Assembly (NCBI GenBank): GCA_039090855.1
Contig: CM077010.1
Location: forward strand, 45,650,905-45,714,904
Origin: Macrothele yani
Lineage: Eukaryota > Arthropoda > Arachnida > Araneae > Macrothelidae
Length of the DNA stretch: 64,000 nt
Reading direction: 5' to 3'
Numbering within the stretch: the first letter of the stretch is position 1; every line of letters starts with the position of its first letter. A model generated the notes under the pieces. That model saw only the letters and a program-made list of their open reading frames with translations. It made no database searches and was not told where the DNA came from. Position numbers and translations under genes: made by a program. Below are positions 32,131 to 41,873 of this stretch, piece after piece.

Positions 32131-33170
32131 CAGTGTATATGCGTAGTATCTTTTCTATATGTATTTATTGGATGGAGAACGTATCTTAAAAAAGATAAAG
32201 CCGAAGTACACTGAAAGAAAGATAATTGAAACTAACATTTGAAAAACATAGGCACGCAAATGAATGCTAAAGAAAAGGAAATTTGCAAAAAAACAATGAG
32301 AGAAGTAAAAAGAGTTTGTTTTAGTAAATGCAGAAATTTTTTTTTAAACTCAATGATTTTTCTTACTTGTATTTGCAATTCTTAAGAGGGAAAAAAAAGC
32401 AAACAATAAAAATAAGTACTCAAAGTTATAAACAAAAGTATTTAAAAGAACCAGACGAAGAAATTCAGTTTATACAGATGTAAAGTTCACGAAAACTTAA
32501 AAAAAAGTATCAGCATGCAAGGTTTCCTCACGGAGCAGTTTTTACGAGATGCTCCTTGCACTTCGTCACCTTCCATAAGTTTGGACTTTCCCTCTATGAG
32601 AGGTCCTTGATAAATCAAGAAACTGTTTTTCTTGATTTATCAAGGACCTCTCATAGAAGTTTTTCTTGATTTATCAAGGACCTGTAAAACAGAAGCAATA
32701 ACATGCTTTAAGCTATGTAAAATAGAAGGAAAAGGAACGGTAAAAGTAAATGCAGAAACTAAAATTTTTTTGGAATCAAAATACAACAGTTCTTTTACAA
32801 AATAATTTCGAAAACATATACATTTAATCAACGACTAAGATCCTGCATAGCATTGCCTTGCCCATGCAAAACCATGTAAACTAAGACAATGAAGAAAACC
32901 TACTGGGAGTTCAGTACGAAATTGAAATTAGTTTTTATGCGGTAATGTAAAAATTTTATGGTGTTATTTACAGAATATACATTTTTAACTGCTTAAAATT
33001 AGTGGAGTACTTTCTTAGAAGGTATAATTTCCAAACAAAAAGGGGATACAAAATTAACTAACACCATAATCTTGCAAAACACAAAAATTAGGAAAAATTA
33101 AGTTAAAAGATTCAGTTAATCGGAGTTGAATTTTTTTTTATGAGCAGAAGTAAGGACCACAAAGCCTTAA
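32131..33170. other. AT-rich intergenic with one strong hairpin
   Basis: A-rich non-coding sequence with no recognised element apart from the palindrome listed separately at 32594-32683. Confidence 0.5.
32594..32683. repeat. Perfect 29-bp palindrome plus a third copy of one arm
   Basis: Arms 32594-32622 (CTATGAGAGGTCCTTGATAA...) and 32628-32656 are exact reverse complements separated by 5 nt. Then 32660-32683 repeats TTCTTGATTTATCAAGGACC directly. No terminal signature or coding sequence accompanies it. Confidence 0.95.
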
Positions 33171-33415
33171 CCTTTTAACGACCATTACACTAAAATCTGG
33201 CATCACTCTAAATACCATAACGCCCCACACTGTCTTTCGTTTCACTTCTTTCTTTTGTAACAACGATTGTGACTGACTGTGACCTTCTGCTGATCCCTCA
33301 TAGGTTGTGCAAATTTAAAGAACGGGTAGGGGTAGGACTCACTCTAGACAGGCCATTCGGGCAACTATGGTCGTTTGTATGTACTGGCGTTTTGGACGTT
33401 ATAGTCGTTAAAGGA
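33171..33415. mobile_element. MITE-like element flanked by TTAA
   Basis: TTAA at 33167-33170 and 33416-33419 flank inverted ends CCTTTTAACGACCAT (left) and TCCTTTAACGACTAT (right, reverse complement). The 245-bp interior has no coding capacity. TTAA target sites are the rule for piggyBac-type transposases, so this is a candidate piggyBac-dependent MITE; only the ends and flanks support that. Confidence 0.6.
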
Positions 33416-33419
33416 TTAA

Positions 33420-33969
33420 GTAAATTTAGTCACATTACAGAAATATTTTTCATCACAAAATGCTTCCAAACTTGCATGGAATAATAACACTTTTCTGGTA
33501 ACTAAAGCTACGTGATTCAGAAACAGTTTTCCGAAAAAAAACCCCGGTATGTATGTATTTTCGAGGGTATACATATACGTTTACCCCACCTAGTCGGTTG
33601 GTCTATACGTAGTGTGTAATAAGTACAAGAATATTTCCGCAAGTTCCTTCAGGTATTGGGTTCTAAAAGGAATTTCCCAGTCCAATTTTGGAAGCATAAA
33701 TGATATGCAAACTTTACTATTTAAAACGTGTATACAGTTTACTGAACACAATTTAGAGTCAGTTCTTATTCGCTCATTTTAAGTGACACAGGTGTCACTC
33801 AAAACAAATTCAAGAAATACTTACTCACAGTTCTTCTTTTTCTCTCGTCAATATCTCATAAGCACTACTAATGAAGAACTAATCCATAACAACACTAATG
33901 TTTTCAAGCTAATTAACGTTAGTTAGTAAGCAGAAAACTTGATTTACAAACTTCAACACTAAATATATA
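33420..33969. other. Intergenic, nothing recognised
   Basis: AT-rich, with no conserved frame. A short imperfect palindrome around 33548-33585 was noted but seems incidental. Confidence 0.45.
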
Positions 33970-35183
33970 CCCTGAGTGGCCACTTTATTATAACCACCTG
34001 ACAGTTTTAAGCAAAAAAGCTATGGCTGCACGCTCTTGCCGCCAGAGGGCGAGGCTAATATATAAAGGGAAAGCTTAGTGCTTGCGACAGTAGTAGAAGT
34101 GATTTTTGGGTGACGAGATGGGTAAATAATGCGATTTGACGAACTTTCAACTTGGGATGATTGTAGGAGATTGGAGCCATGGAGCGAGTATCACCGAAAC
34201 CGCCGCATTCGTGAATTGTTCCAGAGAAGCTGTTGTTAAAGTGTTTAAATACTGGACTGTCAGCCAAAATACTGAGTCTCTACGTGCAACGTGTGGTCGT
34301 CATCGACTAGTGACTGCTCGGGCGGAACGGAGAGTGTCCAGACTGGTAACAGACAACAGAAGGGCAACAGGGCAGCAAATTACAGACCATCTTAATCAAG
34401 GATCCCTTAAAATGATCTCTGCACCCACTGTTCGCCGTACGCTGCATCGGATGGGATATGGCAACCGAAGGCCTGTTCGAACACCTTTGCTGTCTGCAGT
34501 TAACAAGAGAAAACGTTTCCAGTTCGCACAGGAGCACATGGATTGGACAGTCGATAATTGGAAACAAATTATGTGGTTCGATGAATCACATTTTTAGTTG
34601 CACCATGCCGATGGCCGAGTGAGAATTTGGCGGAAACAGCACGAAAGCATGGACCCCAAATACATTGCTACAACCCTTCAGGCTGGTGGAGGCAACGTTA
34701 TGGTTTGGGGAATGTTTTCCTGGCATGCTTTGGGCCTTTTAATTTGTGGTGATCAACGTCTGACTGGCACATCATATCTAAACTTCGTTGCGGACCAAGT
34801 GCATCCTGTTATGTGGATGGTTTATCCCAATGGCGATGGCTACTTTCAACAAGATAATGCGTCCTGCCATACAGCTCGTATCGTATAGGATTGGTTTCAG
34901 GAACATGCCGGTGAGTTTACTTCGCTTAGATGGCCCCCACAATCTCCAGATTTCAACCCCATTGAGAATTTGTGGGATGAAGTTGAACCAGCCATCAGAC
35001 AGCTGGATCCGCAACCCTGCAATCTCACACTCCTGGAAAGTGCTATTCATCAAGCATGGCCTCAGATTCCACAAACCACCTATCAACATCTCGTGGAGTC
35101 CATGCCATGAAGAATCGACGCAGTATTAACGGCAAAAGGTGGCCCAACGAAGTATAAGGGGGTGGTCATGTGGCCACTCAGTG
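33970..35183 (+). mobile_element. Tc1-like transposon, family I, nearly intact
   Basis: Ends CCCTGAGTGGCCACTTTATT at 33970 and the inverted CATGTGGCCACTCAGTG at 35183, with TA on each side (33968-33969 and 35184-35185). It is 1214 bp and carries one transposase frame interrupted by point nonsense mutations only. One of the best preserved elements in the window. Confidence 0.94.
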
Positions 35184-35188
35184 TATAA
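34118..35188 (+). pseudogene. Tc1-like transposase with four in-frame stops (family I)
   Basis: A single frame runs from ATG 34118 to TAA 35186-35188 with no indel. Stops lie at codon 4 (34127), 34595, 34886 and 35108; the last is a TGA where the family has an Arg codon, typical of CpG decay. Order: FQLGMIVGDWSHGASITETA (first helix-turn-helix), VTARAERRVSRLVTDNRRAT, SAPTVRRTLHRMGYGNRRP, first Asp in IMWFDESHF, NVMVWGMFSWHALG, second Asp in YFQQDNASCHTARIV, Glu in FNPIENLWDEVEP, and LVESMP near the end. The Asp-Glu gap is 36 residues, as in the DD36E group of Tc1 relatives. The original C-terminal stop after PTKY has also gone, so the frame reads through the terminal repeat. Confidence 0.93.
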
Positions 35189-35882
35189 CAACACGAATCG
35201 AATACGCATTCTTCAATTAAACACCGCTTCAAAGTATTGCAGCTTCCACGATTATGACACCTCACCACGCTTTTTCGTTGCTTGCTTCAGCATTTTATCT
35301 CTCGTTCTTATCTGTAAAAATGCACACGTCGCGCACTCTGGCCTCGATACTGTTGCCACGAAATATTCGGTGAGTGAGAAAATATTACCTTAAGGTTGAA
35401 AACGCTTAAATAGAATGAACTCAAAATTTACTTAGAGAAAGACAACTAAAAATGAAAGTTAAATTAGAGTGTAGATCGTAAAAATATTAAAACAGTTTTA
35501 TGTTATATAGCAGGTATCTGCGCATCACAGAACTCTTAATCTTCACTGCTAGAATTCAATTAATAATTCTTTGAGTCTGACATATATCGAGTCGGCAGAC
35601 TGAGAGACAAAATTATGCATAATCTCGTGCTTTTAAAAAAAAATGATGCTCAAAAGACGTTACAGAGAAAAAAACCCATCCAAGACAGAATTGTAGGATG
35701 GAAATTCCAGATTGTGCTTCAGATTGAAGAATTAGGTTTCTGGCCACACTGCATTAACTGTTAATGAAATATGCCTTGCTACGTTTTCCGATAATACCTG
35801 TGAATTAATTTGAGTTCCAGTGTGCATAAGCCATCTCCTTCACATTCCTGGTAATTCAGTTTCCTGCTTTTCATATAGGACC
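35184..35882. other. Intergenic, nothing recognised
   Basis: AT-rich sequence between a Tc1 and the 34-bp minisatellite; no features seen. Confidence 0.5.
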
Positions 35883-36566
35883 ATTCCATCTCTTGAACGA
35901 AAGTCAACCAATGGGCTTTCCATCTCTTGAACAAAAGTCAACCAATGGGCTTTCCATCTCTTGAACAAAAGTCAACCAATGGGCTTTCCATCTCTTGAAC
36001 AAAAGTCAACCAATGGGCTTTCCATCTCTTGAACAAAAGTCAACCAATGGGCTTTCCATCTCTTGAACAAAAGTCAACCAATGGGCTTTCCATCTCTTGA
36101 ACAAAAGTCAACCAATGGGCTTTCCATCTCTTGAACAAAAGTCAACCAATGGGCTTTCCATCTCTTGATCGAAAGTCAACCAATAGGCTTTCCATCTCTT
36201 GAACAAAAGTCAACCAATGGGCTTTCCATCTCTTGAACAAAAGTCAACCAATGGGCTTTCCATCTCTTGAACAAAAGTCAACCAATGGGCTTTCCATCTC
36301 TTGATCGAAAGCCAACCAATGGCCTTTCCATCTCTTGATCGAAAGTCAACCAATGGGCTTTCCATCTCTTGAACAAAAGTCAACCAATGGGCTTTCCATC
36401 TCTTGAACAAAAGTCAACCAATGGGCTTTCCATCTCTTGATCGAAAGTCAACCAATGGGCTTTCCATCTCTTGATCGAAAGTCAACCAATGGGCTTTCCA
36501 TCTCTTGAACGAAAGTCAACCAATGGGCTTTCCATCTCTTGATCGAAAGTCAACCAATGGGCTTTT
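35883..36566. repeat. 34-bp minisatellite, about 20 units
   Basis: The monomer TTTCCATCTCTTGAACAAAA plus GTCAACCAATGGGC is 34 bp (for example starts at 35917 and 35951). Three interspersed variants differ at GAACAAAAG, GATCGAAAG and GAACGAAAG. The GATCG variant clusters in the right half. No larger element was recognised around it. The open frame on the minus strand is just the repeat read in three frames. Confidence 0.97.
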
Positions 36567-36966
36567 CAGATAACATCTTCTAACTGATGTATTAAGATAA
36601 ACGGAAATCTTCTCAAAAATACATTTAACAGTCTTCAAAGGTTGCCAGAGGAGGTTATATCAATAGCATGTAAAGATATAACGAATTAAAGCGAAATATA
36701 ATCTTTAGTTAAGTGCGAAAATTTAGCATGCACACTAATGATAAAAACCGTAAACCAGTTAAAGAATAGAACGTTTCTTCCTTCTTATTTGCTCGGTGGT
36801 AAAATCCGTTATGGCATCATCGTAATTAATTTTCATTGATAATTTCCATTTCGTTTGATATCACGCAAAGGCAGTGGAGTCTTAAATATAGCACTGGTAT
36901 CTCGAAAGTTATCTTTCTTCGAAGATATCTTTCGGGATATCTTCGTGAATCTTTTATTCAGATGAT

Positions 36967-37015
36967 TCGTTATGGAAAGGAATACTGTTTGTTTATGAAA
37001 TCCTTTCCATAACGA
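36967..37015. repeat. 15-bp inverted repeat
   Basis: TCGTTATGGAAAGGA (36967-36981) and TCCTTTCCATAACGA (37001-37015) are exact inverses with a 19-nt loop. It stands in AT-rich DNA without other features; the rest of 36567-37203 holds nothing recognisable. Confidence 0.85.
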
Positions 37016-37203
37016 AGTATTCTAGACAATCACATCCCGCCTGGATAACGCGCTCGTTATTCGTGATATGAAACTCAAATGTTCAATTTGAAATATAAAC
37101 TCTTTATGGCCAATTATAATTCCATAATAATACATACAAATATAAAATTATAAAATATTAATATATAAAAAGTTAATGACGGAAAATAAAATTATACAAC
37201 CTA

Positions 37204-38517
37204 CACTGGCGGAAAGTGAAAAAAAAAACACCAAGAAGGAGACGGCTGATACCAATGAAATTTATACAGCATAATAACGGAATACAGAGGATAACGTGAT
37301 CAAAACATTATGGCAAAATACAGCTGCATTTGCTGGTAAACTGAAAAATAACATTTCCATGTAACATGGTTAGTACGAGGTTGAACCGCCATGAACTGCG
37401 TCACACTGTGCGATTCTGGTATGGAGTCTGTCGTACAGATGTTGGATGTAAGTTTAGGGTATTGAGTTCCAAGCATTCTCAACCACACACTGAAGTGCAT
37501 GTTGCGTAGCACGTGCCGTGTGTGGGCGTGCGTTATCTTGCTGGAAAATACCACGATGGACCGACCGTACAGTTGGTACAACAACGGCTGAATGATGTTT
37601 TTGATGTAGGAGGTGCTGTTTAACGTACCCGGTACAAACACTGGTTATGTACTAGAGCGATAGCTGATCGCTCCCCACACCAATAGACCAGGTGTAGGCC
37701 CTGTGTGTCGCTGGCGGATGCAAGAGCGGTGGAGACGCTCCCCTGTGCGTCTGCAAACACGCATACGGCCATCGGAGGCTCCCAAGCAGAATCTGCTTTC
37801 ATCGCTGAACACGACAGATCGCCATTGCGTTCTCTAGTGCAGACGTTGTCGACACCACTGCAGCAGTTCTTGACGGTGGGCTGGAGTCAGAGGTACACAT
37901 GCCTGAGGCACACGTGCACGTAGTCCTGCATACAGTAGACGGTTGCGGATTGTTCGCACAGTCACCTCAGATGCAACGGCAGCTCGGATTTGCGTCGCAG
38001 TGGATGTTCTGCTTGACAACGCCGCTCTACTTATGCGTCGATCGGTCCGCTCATAAGTCCGTCTGTGACTCCCGGTTCCACGTCTTCTCGTGTGGGAATG
38101 TTCCTCAGACCATCTACGCCTCCATCGTACCACCACCGATACTTCCCGTCCAATTCGCTCCGCAATACGATTATACGACCACCCGGCCTCGCGGAGTCCG
38201 ACTAGACGACCTCGCTCAAAGTCCGATAACTGCTGAAATCGTACACGTCTTCCATGTCCAGGCATTGCAGCTTCTTCAGGTTCTTCGCACGTGCCCGTAC
38301 GCCGACGACTAATTACATTCACTTCGCCATACTCCTTAAATACCACCGGCGATAATTTGCATATTATGCCGTGCTGTTGCGTAAGCGCTCACCGGTTGGT
38401 CCCGAAATTAACATCACACCTACGTAAACTCGACCCCATTAACATATGTAAATTTCATGATTGTCCGCCAATTCCTTCTTGGTGTTCTTTTTTCCCTTTT
38501 GCCAGTGTATATATATA
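37204..38517 (-). mobile_element. Tc1-like transposon, family J, internally deleted
   Basis: Ends CACTGGCGGAAAGTG at 37204 and its inverted equivalent with CAAAAGGGAAAAAA ending at 38517. Both also contain the ACACCAAGAAGG box, and TA duplications flank the element (37202-37203, 38518-38519). It shares end style and protein sequence with the family-K copy at 54378. Confidence 0.92.
37380..38265 (-). pseudogene. Tc1-like transposase pseudogene (family J), Glu region deleted
   Basis: I start at MPGHGRRVRFQQL (38265), since the residues upstream do not match the family-K start. The first ~140 residues are open: FERGRLVGLREAGWSYNRIA (helix-turn-helix), RTDRRISRAALSSRTSTATQ, SEVTVRTIRNRLLYAGLRAR, VPLTPAHRQELLQWCRQRLH. 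Then a stop. The first Asp is intact in VVFSDESRFCLGASDG near 37800, in another frame. Further on GTLNSTSYIKNIIQPLLYQL and a damaged second-Asp region (SSKITHAHTRHVLR) appear. The tail equivalent to AWNSIPQTDIQHLYD follows almost at once, so about 40 residues including the catalytic Glu are deleted. Confidence 0.87.
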
Positions 38518-38535
38518 AAGACTAACTAAATACCC

Positions 38536-39373
38536 GCAGTGTCGCACAATTGGTCGAATAACGATTGGTCGACAGTAACGATTGGTCGGCAGCACGATTG
38601 GTCCACATAACGATCAGTCAACCGTAACGACTAGTCGACAGTAACGATTGGTCGACCGCACGATCAGTCGACCGTAACGACTGGTCGACACAACGATTGG
38701 TCGATATAACCATTGGTTCAGAGGATTATGGTTTCCATTCGTAGCGGTACCTCTCAGAACGTACTGACCTCTCAAAACGTAACGTTCCTTTTTGGAAATA
38801 ATATCTTTTAGAATGTAGTACTCAGAACGTACAGCATTATAACATATTATTTCCAAATAGGCTCCGTGTCATCGTTTGTACTCTAAGTGAAATCTATTTA
38901 GAGGGCCTTCTGAACCATGTTATTTCCGAAATGGCCCCGGGGCACTTTAGGTATAGGCACCTTGGGGAAACTGCCACACATAATTCGGAAACTCGGAAAA
39001 TTGCCACATATTCAAAGCGTTTCTCGGACGAACGGATATTTGTGTCGTCCCCTTAATGAAAACCATGTGGCAATTTTCCGGGTTACTGAAAGATGTGTGG
39101 CAATCTTCCGGTGGGGCAATTCATCGCTAAACTGTTTGCACTTATTCAAATTTTTTTCCTATTTCCGTTGACCATTTCATGTCGACCAAACGTGCTGTCG
39201 ACCAATCGTTACTGTCGACTAATCATTACTGTCGACCAATCGTTACCCGTGGCCAATCGTGTGTCGGCCAATCGTAATGTTGACCAACCGTTTGTCGACC
39301 AATCGTTACCCATGGCCAATCGTGTGTCGGCCAATCGTAATGTTGACCAACCGTTTGTCGACCAATCACCGCA
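38536..39373. mobile_element. Foldback-like element with repeat-built inverted arms
   Basis: The left arm (38545-38712) has about ten copies of an ~18-bp motif TAACGATTGGTCGACAG. The right arm (39180-39370) has about eleven copies of the inverse GTCGACCAATCGTTAC, including a 63-bp higher-order repeat (GTCGACC at 39231, 39294 and 39357). Outer ends are GCAGTGTCGCACAATTGG and, inverted, GCGGTGATTGGTCGAC. The ~470-bp centre holds an inner imperfect inverted repeat (GGAAAATTGCCACAT near 38996, ATGTGGCAATTTTCC near 39065) and no convincing gene. This layout, with long inverted arms of short tandem repeats, is that of foldback (FB/Galileo-like) transposons. Confidence 0.75.
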
Positions 39374-39389
39374 TACCCATATAGCCGTT

Positions 39390-40080
39390 CTTCGAACGTG
39401 ATGAATGTACGAAATGGGGGGTTTGCGAGTAGGCGATTCCTCAACAGATAGAAGATTTGAAGGATAGTCTATTCTGGATACATTCAAAACAGTTATTTGT
39501 GCCACCTCAAATTGTTCTAAATCAAAATTTTCTTGACAAAGAAGAATCATTGCTAGAGCTTTCATTTATACAATCTTGCCACAACCTTTTCTCGCCATCC
39601 TCTCTTTTCATTAACTGGATGGGAATTGAAAAAGTTGAAGCCATCATCAACTTTCCAGAAGGATACAGTTTGACTTGTGACCAGTAAAGAAAATACCTAT
39701 ATTACCTTCTTCCTGTAGTCATCCATTTAATCTGCTAGCCAACTGTTTCACGGTATTTTTGAAAAAGATTTCGTTTGGCGAAATAAGTCCAGAAAACTGA
39801 CTCACAATTTCTATACATTGCACTGCACAGTTCAAATTAACAGTAGGAATAATATCTCGAATAGAAAGGAAAGGATGACTTACTTCATTAATAGTTTTGC
39901 ACTCCATGTAAAACTGGTCACTTCTCCTTAAAATAAAATCTATTTGGTCCACTGAAAAGAAAGGTTTTGATAAACCTACACCATAACAAATTGCGACAGT
40001 TGAAATGGCCTGCATATTTCTTCGCTCTTTTGGAAATACGTCTGCCTGACTTATTCTGCCAGACACATAAGCGATTTCGT
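39390..40080 (-). pseudogene. Degenerate coding remnant, possibly a cysteine-peptidase-like protein
   Basis: The longest minus-strand frame (39719-40066) reads RRNMQAISTVAICYGVGL, then FSVDQIDFILRRSDQFY, FLSIRDIIPTVNLNC and FSGLISPNEIFFKNTVKQL. Past one stop it continues with EEGNIGIFFTGHKSNCILL and, after a frameshift, GFNFFNSHPVNEKRGW near 39640-39600. This order (a Q-x-x-x-S start, an alternating helical region, then a hydrophobic stretch and an FF-x-SH motif) reminds me of OTU/C19-like or tegument-type deubiquitinase domains carried by some mobile elements and large DNA viruses. That is recollection of a pattern, not a search. No start, partner gene or boundary is clear. Confidence 0.3.
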
Positions 40081-41514
40081 TTATAACTGTAAATTTAAAA
40101 CTTCAAGCAACACGACACAAATCAAAATACTTCGTTGCACTTCACTTTCATCGTTAAAATATTAATAAAAAACAGAACAAAATAATAATAAAAAACAGAA
40201 CAAAATACGTTGTTACTTTCAGCATAAATGTAAAAAGAACCTTGATGAATACATTAATGTAATGTATCCAGCAAGGAACCTTGCAAATATATCTAGCAAA
40301 GAACCTTGCTTTACATTAATGTTATGTATCCAGTAAGGAACTTTAAATGCAGAAGAACCTTGCTGGAACAATTTCGAAAACAATTTCGTTCGAAACTGTA
40401 CATTTAAAAGCTAGCAAGTCAGATGTTTTAGGAAGCGAGAGCAAAATTGTGTTGTCATCACTATATCTCAGGGAGGAACCTTTTTCCTTTTTAAATGTCG
40501 ATTACTATGAAAATCTACCCGCATATTTATATTTATTGCAGTCACCTCACCACTTATATGACGTCACCGTTGTTTCGGTGAAAACGAATGTTGGTAATTG
40601 ATTTTGACTTAAAAAACCTTGACATTTGATATCTCAAAAGATAACATAAATGCTTAAAGGCAAAGTATATTATGACGTAGCGCTTTTTACGTGACATTTT
40701 TAAAAGCTTTTTTTGTGTTTAAAAAATTAGAAAAAATAAAAAAAAATTGACATTTGATATGTCAAACGATAATAAATGTTTAAATGCAAAGCATACTATG
40801 ATATAGCGCTCTTTAGTGATTTTTAAGGTTTTTTGTTAAATAAATTTAGAACAAATAAATTCAGAACAAGTACATTTAGAACAAAATATATACTGAACAA
40901 GTCAACCAAAGTCATTCAAAACTAAGGGCGGGGCTTCAGTTGCTAGGCAACAATGACTCGATCATTGTGAAACGTCCTAGCGTTATCAAAGCTGGGTTAT
41001 TTAAAACATCCACTTCGACCCACTTACAGTTATCGTAATAGAAAATACTTTCTTAGTGCGCCTCTATGTTGTAAGAGGAACATTCTTGCCAAAAAAGGAA
41101 AGTTCTAAGTTCAGTAGTTTCTGAGATTCGGTGATGAGTCAGTCAGGGCTTTCAGTTTTATACAGTATGTACAGATTTAATGACCGAATATAAAATCCAT
41201 ATCTTCAGCTTGGAAGGAATGTTATCATAATTCAGATGATGTTTAATTTAGAGCCGCAGCAGATAAATAGGTGATGCAGAAAACAATAAAGAAATTACTG
41301 TTGCGAAAGATAATGAAAGTCGTTCTCTTTCGAATAAACATTAATAAGTTTTCACATGTGAAAAGATTTTTCATACTTTATCATTTCATAGTTACTTTTT
41401 AACAAGACATACTGTCATAAACTTATAAACCATACGGCAAAAACCTCACGTAAATGTTCGCAGTTTTCCTGGAATAGCTCATTTGCGGTTATATTTAGGC
41501 TTTCCAACCGTAGG
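40081..41514. other. AT-rich intergenic with a ~133-bp direct duplication
   Basis: CTTGACATTTGATAT(C/G)TC-type starts at about 40617 and 40747 open two related segments, each with AAAGCATA/AAAGTATA and TAGCGCT boxes. Near 40230-40365, GAACCTTGC and TAATGTAATGTATCCAG recur in both directions. No gene was recognised. Confidence 0.5.
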
Positions 41515-41868
41515 TTGAAGAAGCGTATATGCCCGAGCTTTGTCCGTCTGTCAGCACGATAACTCGTGTATAAATGTTTCGATTTTGATGAAATTTTAGC
41601 ATGTGGTAGACCACCTGGGGACGAACCCTATTGAAAATGGGGCAAATGGGGTCAAAGGTCACAACATAGGAGCGGGAAGCATTCCATTGGCCTTATGCGT
41701 CATAACTTGCATAAATATGGTTCGATTTCACTGACATTTTAGTATGTGGTAGGGGACCACCTGTGGACGAACGCTATTGAAAATGGGTGCAGTGGGTCAA
41801 AGGTCAGAACATAGGAGCGGGATACATTCCCTCACATCTTATTAAAGGAGCAATTCTTGTATACAGTA
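41515..41868 (+). repeat. Dispersed repeat with ~145-bp internal units (type 1)
   Basis: After TTTGTCCGTCTGTCAGCACG, two units follow, each with ATTTTAG(C/T)ATGTGGTAG, GACGAAC-x-CTATTGAAAATG and GGTCAAAGGTCA-x-AACATAGG. The same unit occurs about twice more at 47640-47965. Non-coding; it directly abuts the left end of the Tc1 at 41874. Confidence 0.8.
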
Positions 41869-41873
41869 GTGGC

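Noticed and set aside
35883..36566. CRISPR-like or coding reading of the 34-bp minisatellite
   Set aside because: Contiguous identical units without spacers; the apparent protein repeats are the same DNA in three frames.
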